A stretch of 5,340 bases of DNA from contig DATEKI010000189.1 of the NCBI GenBank assembly GCA_035277545.1, positions 1-5,340 of the forward strand. The letters are read 5' to 3'. Below the pieces are notes generated by a model. It was not told the origin of the DNA, ran no database searches, and was given only the letters and a program-made list of their open reading frames with translations. Of the stretch, positions 1 through 4,931 are shown piece after piece. The translations under genes and the position numbers were made by a program. This DNA is from 66-474 sp035277545. GTDB lineage: Bacteria > Pseudomonadota > Gammaproteobacteria > Xanthomonadales > Rhodanobacteraceae. Each line of letters opens with the position of its first letter. Position 1 is the stretch's first letter.

Positions 1-297
1 TATGCGCGCCTGGGTCGCAAGGATGAAGCCGAACGGGAAAGCCGGCACGCGGTGGCGATCCTGCCGATTTCGAAGAACTGGCAGGGCGGGGCCGAGATGC
101 TGATGAATCTCGCGAAAATCGAGGCGCAACTGGGCCATGCCGACAAGGCGGTACCGATCCTGGATGCGCTGGTTTCAACCGAGCATGGCGGCACGATTTC
201 GATCGCCACCGTGCGCACCGACGTGGACTACGATCCGATCCGCAATACGCCCGAGTTCAAGCAACTGCTGCAACGCTACGCCAGCGTGCATTACTGA
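1..297 (+). CDS. C-terminal fragment of a TPR-type protein (5' end outside window)
   Basis: The reading frame is open from the first base and ends at TGA 295-297, giving 98 residues. It reads as a helical-repeat tail: a segment with an alternating small/large residue pattern (about residues 31-52, MLMNLAKIEAQLGHADKAVP) is a typical TPR helix pair. It is followed by a short end segment containing DYDPIRNTPEFKQLLQRY (about residues 75-92). That ending, in which a 'D-P-I-R-N-x-P-x-F' motif precedes LLxRY, is known from the C-termini of TPR-bearing bacterial Ser/Thr kinases and of winged-helix or TolB-like TPR regulators. I infer one of these, but the catalytic or DNA-binding part is outside the window, so the specific function cannot be set. 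The gene converges on the DUF1543 gene with only 14 bp between the two stop codons, and I see no terminator hairpin there. Confidence 0.8.
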   Translation, partial: YARLGRKDEAERESRHAVAILPISKNWQGGAEMLMNLAKIEAQLGHADKAVPILDALVSTEHGGTISIATVRTDVDYDPIRNTPEFKQLLQRYASVHY

Positions 298-311
298 GCT
301 GGCGCGGGCAT

Positions 312-857
312 TCAAGCGTCCGGGTGCTGCGCGATCCAGGTGTCGATGGTGGACTTCGGCAGCGGAAAATAGCCGTTGGTGACGGCCGGTTCCCGCGCGT
401 TGGCATCGGCTGCCAGATGCACATGCCACGCGCCGACGCGCGCGACCTGCAGGCAGTCATCGATTTCGTGCAGGTCGTCCTTGTGCGTTTCCACATGCTT
501 CGGCAACAGCGTGTCCCTGGCGCGTTGCTTGGCCTGCGCCTTGTTGGGCGCGCCGAAGAATCCCCACGCGTGGTGTTCACCGAACACACCCGGCCGATAC
601 CCGCCGATGTTGATGAAGTAGAGGTGCAACCCGTTGTTCGTTGGCGTGCGCGACAATTGCACGCTGTAACCGGCGACGCTGTCGAGGAAGCACCACGCAT
701 CCACGTGCAGGCCGCGCGGCTCGCCGAACCAGCTTTCGAGCAATTGGTCATGCACGGCTTCCAGCGAATCGCCGACCGCGAACGCGACGTCGTGCAGTTC
801 GGTTTTCGCACCGGGCGCGGTCCCACCCAGCACGCAGGCGATCAGGTGCTCGCGCAT
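312..857 (-). CDS. DUF1543 domain-containing protein
   Basis: This is a 181-residue soluble protein with no signal peptide or membrane segment. It begins MREHLIACVLGGTAPGAKTE and continues ELHDVAFAVGDSLEAVHDQL (about residues 20-39) and WFGEPRGLHVDAW (43-55). The 'GG...ELHDV.F.VGD...WFG...LHVDAW' pattern is the signature of DUF1543, a family with no established biochemical function. A second half (about 92-148) has FGEHHAWGFFGAPNKAQAKQ and then WHVHL, resembling the second copy of the domain found in longer members. The ATG at 857-855 was chosen because it starts the conserved N-terminus and has a GAGG at 868-865, 7 nt upstream. That site lies inside the end of the lipoprotein gene, whose stop (TGA 861-859) is one base from this ATG, so translation is probably coupled. 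Role unknown. Confidence 0.85.
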   Translation of the reverse strand: MREHLIACVLGGTAPGAKTELHDVAFAVGDSLEAVHDQLLESWFGEPRGLHVDAWCFLDSVAGYSVQLSRTPTNNGLHLYFINIGGYRPGVFGEHHAWGFFGAPNKAQAKQRARDTLLPKHVETHKDDLHEIDDCLQVARVGAWHVHLAADANAREPAVTNGYFPLPKSTIDTWIAQHPDA

Positions 858-858
858 G

Positions 859-1395
859 TCACCGCCTCGCGGGCTCCAGATGCACGGCCGCGATGCGCCA
901 GCCGTGCGCGGTGGCCGTGAGGTCCAGCGTGATGGCGCGGCGCATGAACACGCCGCCGTGCGCGACTTCGTTGCTGGTGATGTAATCCACGTCGCCGCTT
1001 ACACGGCAGGCGCTGTTCGTCGCGCAATCAACCTGCTTGATCCCGATGCGATCGGGCCAGGGACTCGACCCCTCGCGGCCGATGATCCGGTCGGGGTGCG
1101 CTTGCCAGGCCTTCAGCAGTTCCGGCGACAACAATCCACCGTAGGCCTTGGGCAACTCCTCGCGCACCGCGCCGGGCGGTGCGAGTACCGAGACCTTCTG
1201 CATCTGCTTGCCGAAGCGCTCCGCCACGGACCGTGCCGCCTTGCGTGCATCGGCGGGCGTCGCGGCCGATGCCGGGCTGGCCGCCGATTGCCCGGATGCA
1301 CCGGATGATGCGTGTTGCGGTTCGTTGGGATGGGAGCAGCCGGCCAGAATGAGCGCGGCAGCGAGGCAGGGGACGAGGCGTTTGCGGGTGGTCAT
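859..1395 (-). CDS. putative outer-membrane lipoprotein of unknown function
   Basis: This is a 178-residue protein with a clear type II signal peptide: basic MTTRKR, hydrophobic stretch 7-18, and lipobox LAGC at 17-20, so C20 would be the lipidated cysteine. The +2 residue is Ser, not Asp, which suggests sorting to the outer membrane. Residues about 22-48 are a Ser/Ala/Pro-rich linker. The folded part (about 50-178) starts with a helix (ADARKAARSVAERFGKQMQK), has LLSPELLKAWQAH (88-100), and ends in strands such as FMRRAITLDLTATAHGWRIA (150-169). This helix-then-sheet plan resembles NTF2-like or DUF3828-like periplasmic domains, but I cannot assign a family. Cys124 and Cys130 are close enough for a disulfide. 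No Shine-Dalgarno site is visible before the ATG; see the separate promoter entry. It is the first gene of a two-gene unit with the DUF1543 gene. Confidence 0.8.
   Translation of the reverse strand: MTTRKRLVPCLAAALILAGCSHPNEPQHASSGASGQSAASPASAATPADARKAARSVAERFGKQMQKVSVLAPPGAVREELPKAYGGLLSPELLKAWQAHPDRIIGREGSSPWPDRIGIKQVDCATNSACRVSGDVDYITSNEVAHGGVFMRRAITLDLTATAHGWRIAAVHLEPARR
865..868 (-). promoter_or_regulatory. ribosome binding site of the DUF1543 gene, inside the lipoprotein gene
   Basis: On the minus strand GAGG (868-865) lies 7 nt before the ATG at 857-855. It falls within the last codons of the lipoprotein gene, whose stop is separated from the downstream ATG by a single base. This geometry fixes the DUF1543 start and suggests translational coupling. 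Confidence 0.6.
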
Positions 1396-1401
1396 GCGCC
1401 G

Positions 1402-1430
1402 ATTGTAAGGCGCATGAAATCCGCCGTCCG
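1402..1430 (-). promoter_or_regulatory. candidate promoter giving a leaderless lipoprotein transcript
   Basis: On the minus strand TACAAT (1407-1402) matches the sigma-70 -10 consensus at five of six positions. A weak -35 candidate, CGGACG (1430-1425, sharing the central GAC with TTGACA), lies 17 nt upstream. Only 6 nt separate the -10 box from the lipoprotein ATG (1395-1393). Transcription would therefore start at or next to the A of the start codon, which fits the absence of a Shine-Dalgarno sequence. The -10 match is seen directly; promoter activity is inferred. Confidence 0.4.
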
Positions 1431-1452
1431 ATGGGTTGGCCAGGGAATCATG

Positions 1453-1608
1453 GCGGGATTGCCCGCATCATCCCTGATGCTCACCCTTCGCTCGCGCTCA
1501 GGGCCGGCCTGCGGCCGTCCAAATTCTTTCCAGACGAATTTGTCGCCGCGCTCCTCCCGCACTACGGGCTCTCACGACAAAGGAAACGGCGCGCTGCGCG
1601 CCCTTTCC
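1453..1608. repeat. intergenic region dense in inverted repeats
   Basis: The 231-bp gap between the adh stop and the lipoprotein start (1396-1626) contains five separate inverted repeats. They are: GCGGG/CCCGC (1453-1457/1462-1466, 4-nt loop); CCCTGA/TCAGGG (1472-1477/1498-1503); CGGCC/GGCCG (1505-1509/1513-1517, 3-nt loop); CAAATTC/GAATTTG (1520-1526/1536-1542); and the long arm pair at 1582-1608. No open frame here has a convincing start, ribosome site or recognisable product. The spacing and the alternation of GC-rich and AT-rich arms suggest a multi-hairpin intergenic repeat or its remnant rather than unique sequence. This is inference, because no second copy is in the window. Confidence 0.45.
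1582..1608 (-). terminator. hairpin downstream of adh, possible terminator
   Basis: Arms GGAAACGGCGCGC (1582-1594) and GCGCGCCCTTTCC (1596-1608) are complementary except for one C-C mismatch, with T1595 at the centre. It is a long, GC-rich stem starting 18 bp beyond the adh stop in the direction of adh transcription. The minus strand then reads TTTGTC, only a short T-run, so it is an imperfect intrinsic terminator. It may also be part of the inverted-repeat cluster described above. Confidence 0.4.
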
Positions 1609-1626
1609 GAGCGGAAGAAGGCAACA

Positions 1627-2700
1627 CTACGCGGCCTTTGCTTCGTCCTTCAACGACTGCATGTCGATCACGAAGCGGTACTTCACGTCGCTCTTCAACA
1701 TGCGCTCGTAGGCCTTGTTGATGTCGCGCATGGCGATCATCTCGATGTCGCAGACGATGCCGCGCGCGGCGCAGAAGTCCAGCATCTCCTGGGTTTCGCG
1801 GATGCCGCCGATCAGCGAGCCGGCGAGCGAACGGCGCTTCATGTACAGGTTGGGTACGCGCGGCGAGGGGTGTGGCGTGGCCGCAGGCGGCGCGCCGACG
1901 AGGCAGAGGGTGCCGTCGAGGCGGAGCAGGACGAGGTAATCGTCGAGGCTGTGCGGCGCTGAAACCGTGTCGAGGATGAAATCGAAGCTGGCCGCGTGTT
2001 TCGCCATCTGGCCGGCATCCTTCGAGATCACGACTTCATCGGCGCCGAGCCGCTTGCCGTCGGCCACCTTGCCCGGCGACGTGGTGAACAGCACGACATG
2101 CGCGCCCATCGCGTGCGCCAGCTTGACGCCCATGTGGCCGAGACCGCCGAGCCCCACGATGCCAACCTTCTTGCCTGGGCCGACGCCCCAATGCCGCAAC
2201 GGTGAATACGTGGTGATGCCCGCGCACAGCAGCGGCGCCACCGCGGCGAGGTTGTCTTCGTGGGTGATGTGCAGGACGAACTTCCGGTCGACCACGATGC
2301 TGGTCGAATAGCCGCCCCAGGTGTTGCCCCCGTCTTCCTGCGCCGGCCCGTTGTAGGTGCCGGTGAAACCGTTCTCGCAATAGTTTTCCTCGCCGGCCCT
2401 GCAGGCGTTGCAGTGCCCGCAACTGTCCACCATGCAACCAACGCCGACGGTATCGCCCACCTTGAAACCCTTCACGTCCTTGCCGACGGCGGTGACGGTG
2501 CCGACGATTTCATGACCGGGCACGCAGGGGTAACGCGTGCCACCCCATTCGTTGCGCGCCGTGTGCAGGTCGGAATGGCAGACACCGCAGAACCTGATGT
2601 CGATGGCGACGTCGTGCGCGCCTGGCGCGCGGCGTTCGATGGCGTGCGGACCGAGCGGCTTGTCCGCGGCCTGTGCGGCATAGGCGGGCGTTGGGTTCAT
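1627..2700 (-). CDS. zinc-dependent NADP(H)-type alcohol/aldehyde dehydrogenase, YahK-like
   Basis: This is a 357-residue medium-chain dehydrogenase, full length for the family and very similar in text to E. coli YahK as I recall it. Catalytic zinc ligands are visible as C41 (GVCHSDLH), H63-E64 (PGHEIVG) and C159 (APLLCAGITTY). Structural zinc ligands are C94, C97, C100 and C108 (CGHCNACRAGEENYC). The Rossmann motif GLGGLGHMG lies at 183-191. After the second strand of that fold the sequence reads FTTSPGK, with no acidic residue, which points to NADP(H). Relatives of the cinnamyl-alcohol-dehydrogenase group interconvert aldehydes and primary alcohols in the cytoplasm, mostly acting as aldehyde reductases. 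The ATG at 2700 has a GGAG (2710-2707) 6 nt upstream. It lies downstream of msrA on the same strand, but a REP-like hairpin pair fills the 140-bp gap, so membership of the msr operon is uncertain. The exact substrate cannot be read from the sequence. Confidence 0.93.
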   Translation of the reverse strand: MNPTPAYAAQAADKPLGPHAIERRAPGAHDVAIDIRFCGVCHSDLHTARNEWGGTRYPCVPGHEIVGTVTAVGKDVKGFKVGDTVGVGCMVDSCGHCNACRAGEENYCENGFTGTYNGPAQEDGGNTWGGYSTSIVVDRKFVLHITHEDNLAAVAPLLCAGITTYSPLRHWGVGPGKKVGIVGLGGLGHMGVKLAHAMGAHVVLFTTSPGKVADGKRLGADEVVISKDAGQMAKHAASFDFILDTVSAPHSLDDYLVLLRLDGTLCLVGAPPAATPHPSPRVPNLYMKRRSLAGSLIGGIRETQEMLDFCAARGIVCDIEMIAMRDINKAYERMLKSDVKYRFVIDMQSLKDEAKAA

Positions 2701-2719
2701 TCGAATCTCCAGTTGCTAA

Positions 2720-2744
2720 AACCCTCCCCTTAAAGGGAAGGGTT
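2720..2744. repeat. REP-like palindrome, copy A
   Basis: Stem pairing 2720-2730 with 2734-2744 gives ten base pairs, one mismatch (C2726/A2738) and a 3-nt loop. The core CCCTCCCCTT is shared with copies B and C. A tail TTGGGAGGCGATGGG follows on the plus strand. The hairpin begins 10 nt upstream of the adh Shine-Dalgarno site, so if transcribed from msrA it would fold just ahead of adh. Confidence 0.65.
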
Positions 2745-2765
2745 GGGAGGCGATGGGTTCAATGC

Positions 2766-2783
2766 GGATGGCAAACACCATCC
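2766..2783. repeat. small inverted repeat between REP-like copies A and B
   Basis: GGATGG (2766-2771) and CCATCC (2778-2783) are perfect complements with a 6-nt loop. They sit between the two larger palindromes, completing a three-hairpin arrangement. Confidence 0.45.
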
Positions 2784-2792
2784 CCATCCCGG

Positions 2793-2813
2793 CCTTCCCC
2801 TTGAAGGGGAAGG
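2793..2813. repeat. REP-like palindrome, copy B, inverted relative to A
   Basis: Perfect 9-bp stem: 2793-2801 (CCTTCCCCT) pairs with 2805-2813 (AGGGGAAGG), with loop TGA. Its G-rich tail is on the minus strand (complement of CCATCCCCATCCCGG, 2778-2792) and faces the tail of copy A. A and B therefore form an inverted pair of the kind called a BIME when REP sequences are involved. It starts 28 bp beyond the msrA stop. Confidence 0.65.
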
Positions 2814-2840
2814 AGGGAAGCAGTAGCGACGGAATGCCTT

Positions 2841-3353
2841 TCAACCCGCAGCCTTCTCGCGCACCGGCAGTCTCCAGTCCGGGCGGACGAAGTGGCAGGT
2901 GTAGCCGTCGGGGATGCGCTCGAGGTAGTCCTGGTGCTCGGGTTCGGCTTCCCAGAAATCGCCGGCGGGCGCGACCTCGGTGACGACCTTGCCGGGCCAA
3001 AGGCCCGACGCGTTGACGTCTTCGATGGTGTCCTCGGCGACGCGCTTCTGCTCGTCATTGGTATAGAAGATCGCCGAGCGGTAGCTGGTGCCGACGTCGT
3101 TGCCCTGGCGGTTGCGCGTGGTCGGGTCGTGGATCTGGAAAAAGAACTCCAGCAGTTTGCGATAACCCATCCGCGCGGGATCGAACACGATCTCGATCGA
3201 TTCGGCGTGCGTGCCGTGGTTGCGGTAGGTGGCATTCGGGACGTCACCGCCGGAATAGCCGACGCGCGTGGACACCACGCCGGGCTGTTTGCGGATCAGG
3301 TCCTGCATGCCCCAGAAACAGCCGCCGGCAAGGATGGCGCGTTGGGTGGTCAT
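2841..3353 (-). CDS. msrA: peptide-methionine (S)-S-oxide reductase MsrA
   Basis: This is a 170-residue cytoplasmic enzyme reducing the S-epimer of methionine sulfoxide, free or in proteins, at the expense of thioredoxin. The catalytic motif GGCFWG (10-15) carries Cys12. The acidic residue of the active site is Glu51 (THAESIEIVFDP), and the family signatures GTSYRSAIFY (88-97) and GDFWEAEPEHQDYL (131-144) are intact. The only other cysteine, C153 in GYTCHFVRP, occupies the place of the resolving cysteine of the short M. tuberculosis-type MsrA (recalled as C13/C154). This protein closely resembles that one over its whole length, so it is the two-cysteine short form, not the longer E. coli form. 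The ATG at 3353 has GGAG (3366-3363) 9 nt upstream and gives the conserved N-terminus. It lies 45 bp downstream of msrB, probably in one transcript. Confidence 0.96.
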   Translation of the reverse strand: MTTQRAILAGGCFWGMQDLIRKQPGVVSTRVGYSGGDVPNATYRNHGTHAESIEIVFDPARMGYRKLLEFFFQIHDPTTRNRQGNDVGTSYRSAIFYTNDEQKRVAEDTIEDVNASGLWPGKVVTEVAPAGDFWEAEPEHQDYLERIPDGYTCHFVRPDWRLPVREKAAG

Positions 3354-3374
3354 GGTGTGGTTCTCCGATGGAAG

Positions 3375-3396
3375 CCCTCCCCTTGAAGGGGGAGGG
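3375..3396. repeat. REP-like palindrome, copy C, in the msrB-msrA gap
   Basis: CCCTCCCC (3375-3382) and GGGGAGGG (3389-3396) form a perfect 8-bp stem with loop TTGAAG. The core CCCTCCCCTTGAAGGGG is almost the same as that of copies A and B. It occupies half of the 45-bp space between the msrB stop and the msrA start and ends before the msrA Shine-Dalgarno site. There is no T-run on the minus strand, so it is more likely an mRNA-stability or intergenic-repeat element than a terminator. Confidence 0.6.
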
Positions 3397-3398
3397 GA

Positions 3399-3842
3399 TT
3401 ATTCGTGAAACAATTTACGGTACTCCGCGTAGCCTTCCTTTTCCAGATCCGCGAGCGGAACGAAGCGCAACGACGCGGAGTTGATGCAGTAGCGCAAGCC
3501 GCCGCGATCGCGCGGGCCGTCGTCGAAGACATGACCCAGATGGCTGTCGCCGTGCATCGAGCGCACCTCGGTGCGGACCATCCCGTGGCTGGCGTCGTGT
3601 TTCTCGATCACGTTCGCGGCTTCGACCGGTTTCGTGAAGCTCGGCCAGCCGCAATGACTCCGGAATTTGTCCAGCGAGGTGAACAGCGGTTCCCCGGAAA
3701 CGATGTCAACGTACAGTCCCGGCTCGTCATGGTCGTTGAACTCGTTGTCGAACGGCCGCTCGGTGGCCGATTCCTGGGTTACGCGATACTGCGTCGGCGT
3801 GAGCCTGGCCAAGGCTTCGGGGGTCTTGCGGTAATCGGGCAT
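3399..3842 (-). CDS. msrB: peptide-methionine (R)-S-oxide reductase MsrB, zinc-less form
   Basis: This 147-residue enzyme reduces the R-epimer of methionine sulfoxide in proteins, complementing MsrA. The catalytic cysteine is C119 in LRYCINSASLRF. The resolving cysteine candidate is C64 in SHCGWPSF. His101 and His104 lie in SHLGHVFDDGP, a conserved family block. The two CxxC pairs that bind zinc in enzymes such as E. coli MsrB are absent: the first place reads IVSGEPLF and the second SMHGDSH. This is therefore the zinc-free type, like the MsrB domain of Neisseria PilB. I chose the ATG at 3842 because MPDYRKTPEAL is where the family normally begins and a GAGG (3855-3852) lies 9 nt upstream. 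An in-frame ATG at 3866 with GAGG 6 nt upstream (3876-3873) is a real alternative adding eight residues. It is divergent from the beta-lactamase and first in the msrB-msrA unit. Confidence 0.94.
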   Translation of the reverse strand: MPDYRKTPEALARLTPTQYRVTQESATERPFDNEFNDHDEPGLYVDIVSGEPLFTSLDKFRSHCGWPSFTKPVEAANVIEKHDASHGMVRTEVRSMHGDSHLGHVFDDGPRDRGGLRYCINSASLRFVPLADLEKEGYAEYRKLFHE

Positions 3843-4002
3843 GGCGGGCTGCCTCGGGGAACGCATGGCGGTCCTCATCACATGGAGGTGCCGCCGACCC
3901 GCCTCAAGGTGTTTGCCCGGCTCCGCGCACGCACCGGTTTTCCACCACGCCGCCCGATTTCCCGCTTACGCTGCAGCATTGCCCGATCAGCGGAGGAAAA
4001 CC
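3843..4002. promoter_or_regulatory. divergent intergenic region between msrB and the beta-lactamase gene
   Basis: These 160 bp must hold the promoters for msrB (leftward) and the beta-lactamase gene (rightward). I found no convincing -35/-10 pair for either. The best rightward -10 candidate is TACGCT (3967-3972), without a good -35 at normal spacing. I also see no LysR-type T-N11-A palindrome of the AmpR kind that I could defend. The region narrows if msrB starts at 3866. Confidence 0.4.
3992..3996 (+). promoter_or_regulatory. strong ribosome binding site deciding the beta-lactamase start
   Basis: GGAGG lies 6 nt before the ATG at 4003. It fixes that codon as the start rather than the upstream in-frame ATG codons at 3841 and 3865, which would place a non-signal extension before the twin-arginine motif. 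Confidence 0.8.
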
Positions 4003-4875
4003 ATGCGGCGTCGCGACGTGTTGAAGGGTATGGCATTGGGGGGCGCTGCCATCGTTGCGGTACGCATGGTGCCCGCCATGGCCAGGCCGGCGCTCGATGG
4101 TACGGGGGCGAAGCTGGCCACGCTGGAACGCCGGCATGGCGGCCGGCTCGGCGTTGCGATCCTGGATACCGGCAGCGGTCGGCGCGAAGGCTATCGTTCC
4201 GACGAACGGTTTCTCATGTGCAGCACCTTCAAATTGTTGCTCGCGGCGGCGGTATTGAAGCGCGTCGATCGCGGCGAGGAAAAGCTCGATCACCGCATCG
4301 TGTACGGCAAGGAAGTGCTGCTGGATTGGGCGCCGGTCACGAGCAAACACGTCGGCCCATCGGGTCTGACCATCGCGGAATTGTGCGGCGCGGCGATCAC
4401 CTTGAGCGACAACACCGCGGCCAATCTGCTGATCACACGTGTCGGCGGGCCTGCGGCGGTGACGAAGCTCGCACGCAGCCTTGGCGACCCCATCACCCGC
4501 CTGGATCGCACCGAGCCCACGCTCAATCGCTGGGACGGCGACAAGGACACCACCACCCCGACGTGGATGCTGCACGACCTGCAGGCGCTGCTGCTGGGCA
4601 ATGCACTGTCCGATTCCTCGCGTAAGCAATTGATGGATTGGTTGCTGCACAACCAGACCGGTGCGGAAACCCTTCGCGCAGGGCTGCCGCCTGACTGGCG
4701 CGTCGGCGACAAGACCGGTTCCGGCAATACCGCCAACAACGACGTTGCGATCATCTGGCCGCCGCAGCGCAAGCCGCTGCTGGCGGCTGCGTATTACGAC
4801 AATCCGCGCGTCGGCGTGGACGCGCGCAAGGCCGTGCTGGCGGAAGTGGGACGGATCGCCACTACGCTGGTGTAA
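4003..4875 (+). CDS. class A serine beta-lactamase, L2-like, Tat-type signal
   Basis: This 290-residue periplasmic enzyme hydrolyses the beta-lactam ring through an acyl-serine intermediate. All class A motifs are present: S74-T-F-K77 (Ambler S70/K73), S135-D-N137 (130-132), E171-P-T-L-N175 (E166/N170 of the omega loop) and K237-T-G239 (234-236). Trp109 matches position 105. The N-terminus RRRDVLKG plus a hydrophobic stretch and AMA at 25-27 is a twin-arginine signal with probable cleavage after A27. The wording around the motifs (MCSTFK, DTTTPTWM, WRVGDKTGS) resembles the L2 enzymes of Stenotrophomonas, so I infer an L2-related chromosomal enzyme. Cys73 (Ambler 69) and Cys128 (123) lack the partners used in carbapenemases (238) and TEM (77), so neither usual disulfide can form. 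Activity spectrum cannot be predicted. No ampR adjoins it; the divergent neighbour is msrB. Confidence 0.95.
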   Translation: MRRRDVLKGMALGGAAIVAVRMVPAMARPALDGTGAKLATLERRHGGRLGVAILDTGSGRREGYRSDERFLMCSTFKLLLAAAVLKRVDRGEEKLDHRIVYGKEVLLDWAPVTSKHVGPSGLTIAELCGAAITLSDNTAANLLITRVGGPAAVTKLARSLGDPITRLDRTEPTLNRWDGDKDTTTPTWMLHDLQALLLGNALSDSSRKQLMDWLLHNQTGAETLRAGLPPDWRVGDKTGSGNTANNDVAIIWPPQRKPLLAAAYYDNPRVGVDARKAVLAEVGRIATTLV

Positions 4876-4931
4876 CGCGAACCACGGCCTGCGGCACCGC
4901 GCGAGGTACGGGTGTACGCTTCGCAGCCATC

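Noticed and set aside
324..920. 198-codon plus-strand frame opposite the DUF1543 gene
   Set aside because: It is the complement of a gene with a recognisable family pattern, with no ribosome site or motif of its own.
1312..1962. 216-codon plus-strand frame across the intergenic repeats
   Set aside because: It overlaps the ends of two supported minus-strand genes and reads through the inverted repeats. The product has no coherent fold pattern.
2720..3396. Three related palindromes as a CRISPR array
   Set aside because: Copies are not evenly spaced, are in opposite orientations and are separated by whole genes; no spacers of constant length exist.
3841..4002. Longer N-terminus for the beta-lactamase from the in-frame ATG at 3841
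   Set aside because: It would put 54 residues ahead of the twin-arginine signal and overlap the msrB start. The GGAGG at 3992-3996 supports ATG 4003.
4216..4242. Cys before the active-site serine as a sign of a carbapenemase
   Set aside because: The partner Cys238 is missing, and L2-type enzymes carry the same Cys-Ser-Thr-Phe-Lys wording without being defined by that disulfide.
3405..4625. 406-codon open frame on the plus strand
   Set aside because: It runs antisense to msrB and then out of frame through the beta-lactamase gene. It is rich in Arg, Ala and Gly with no family resemblance, as expected of a shadow frame in GC-rich DNA.
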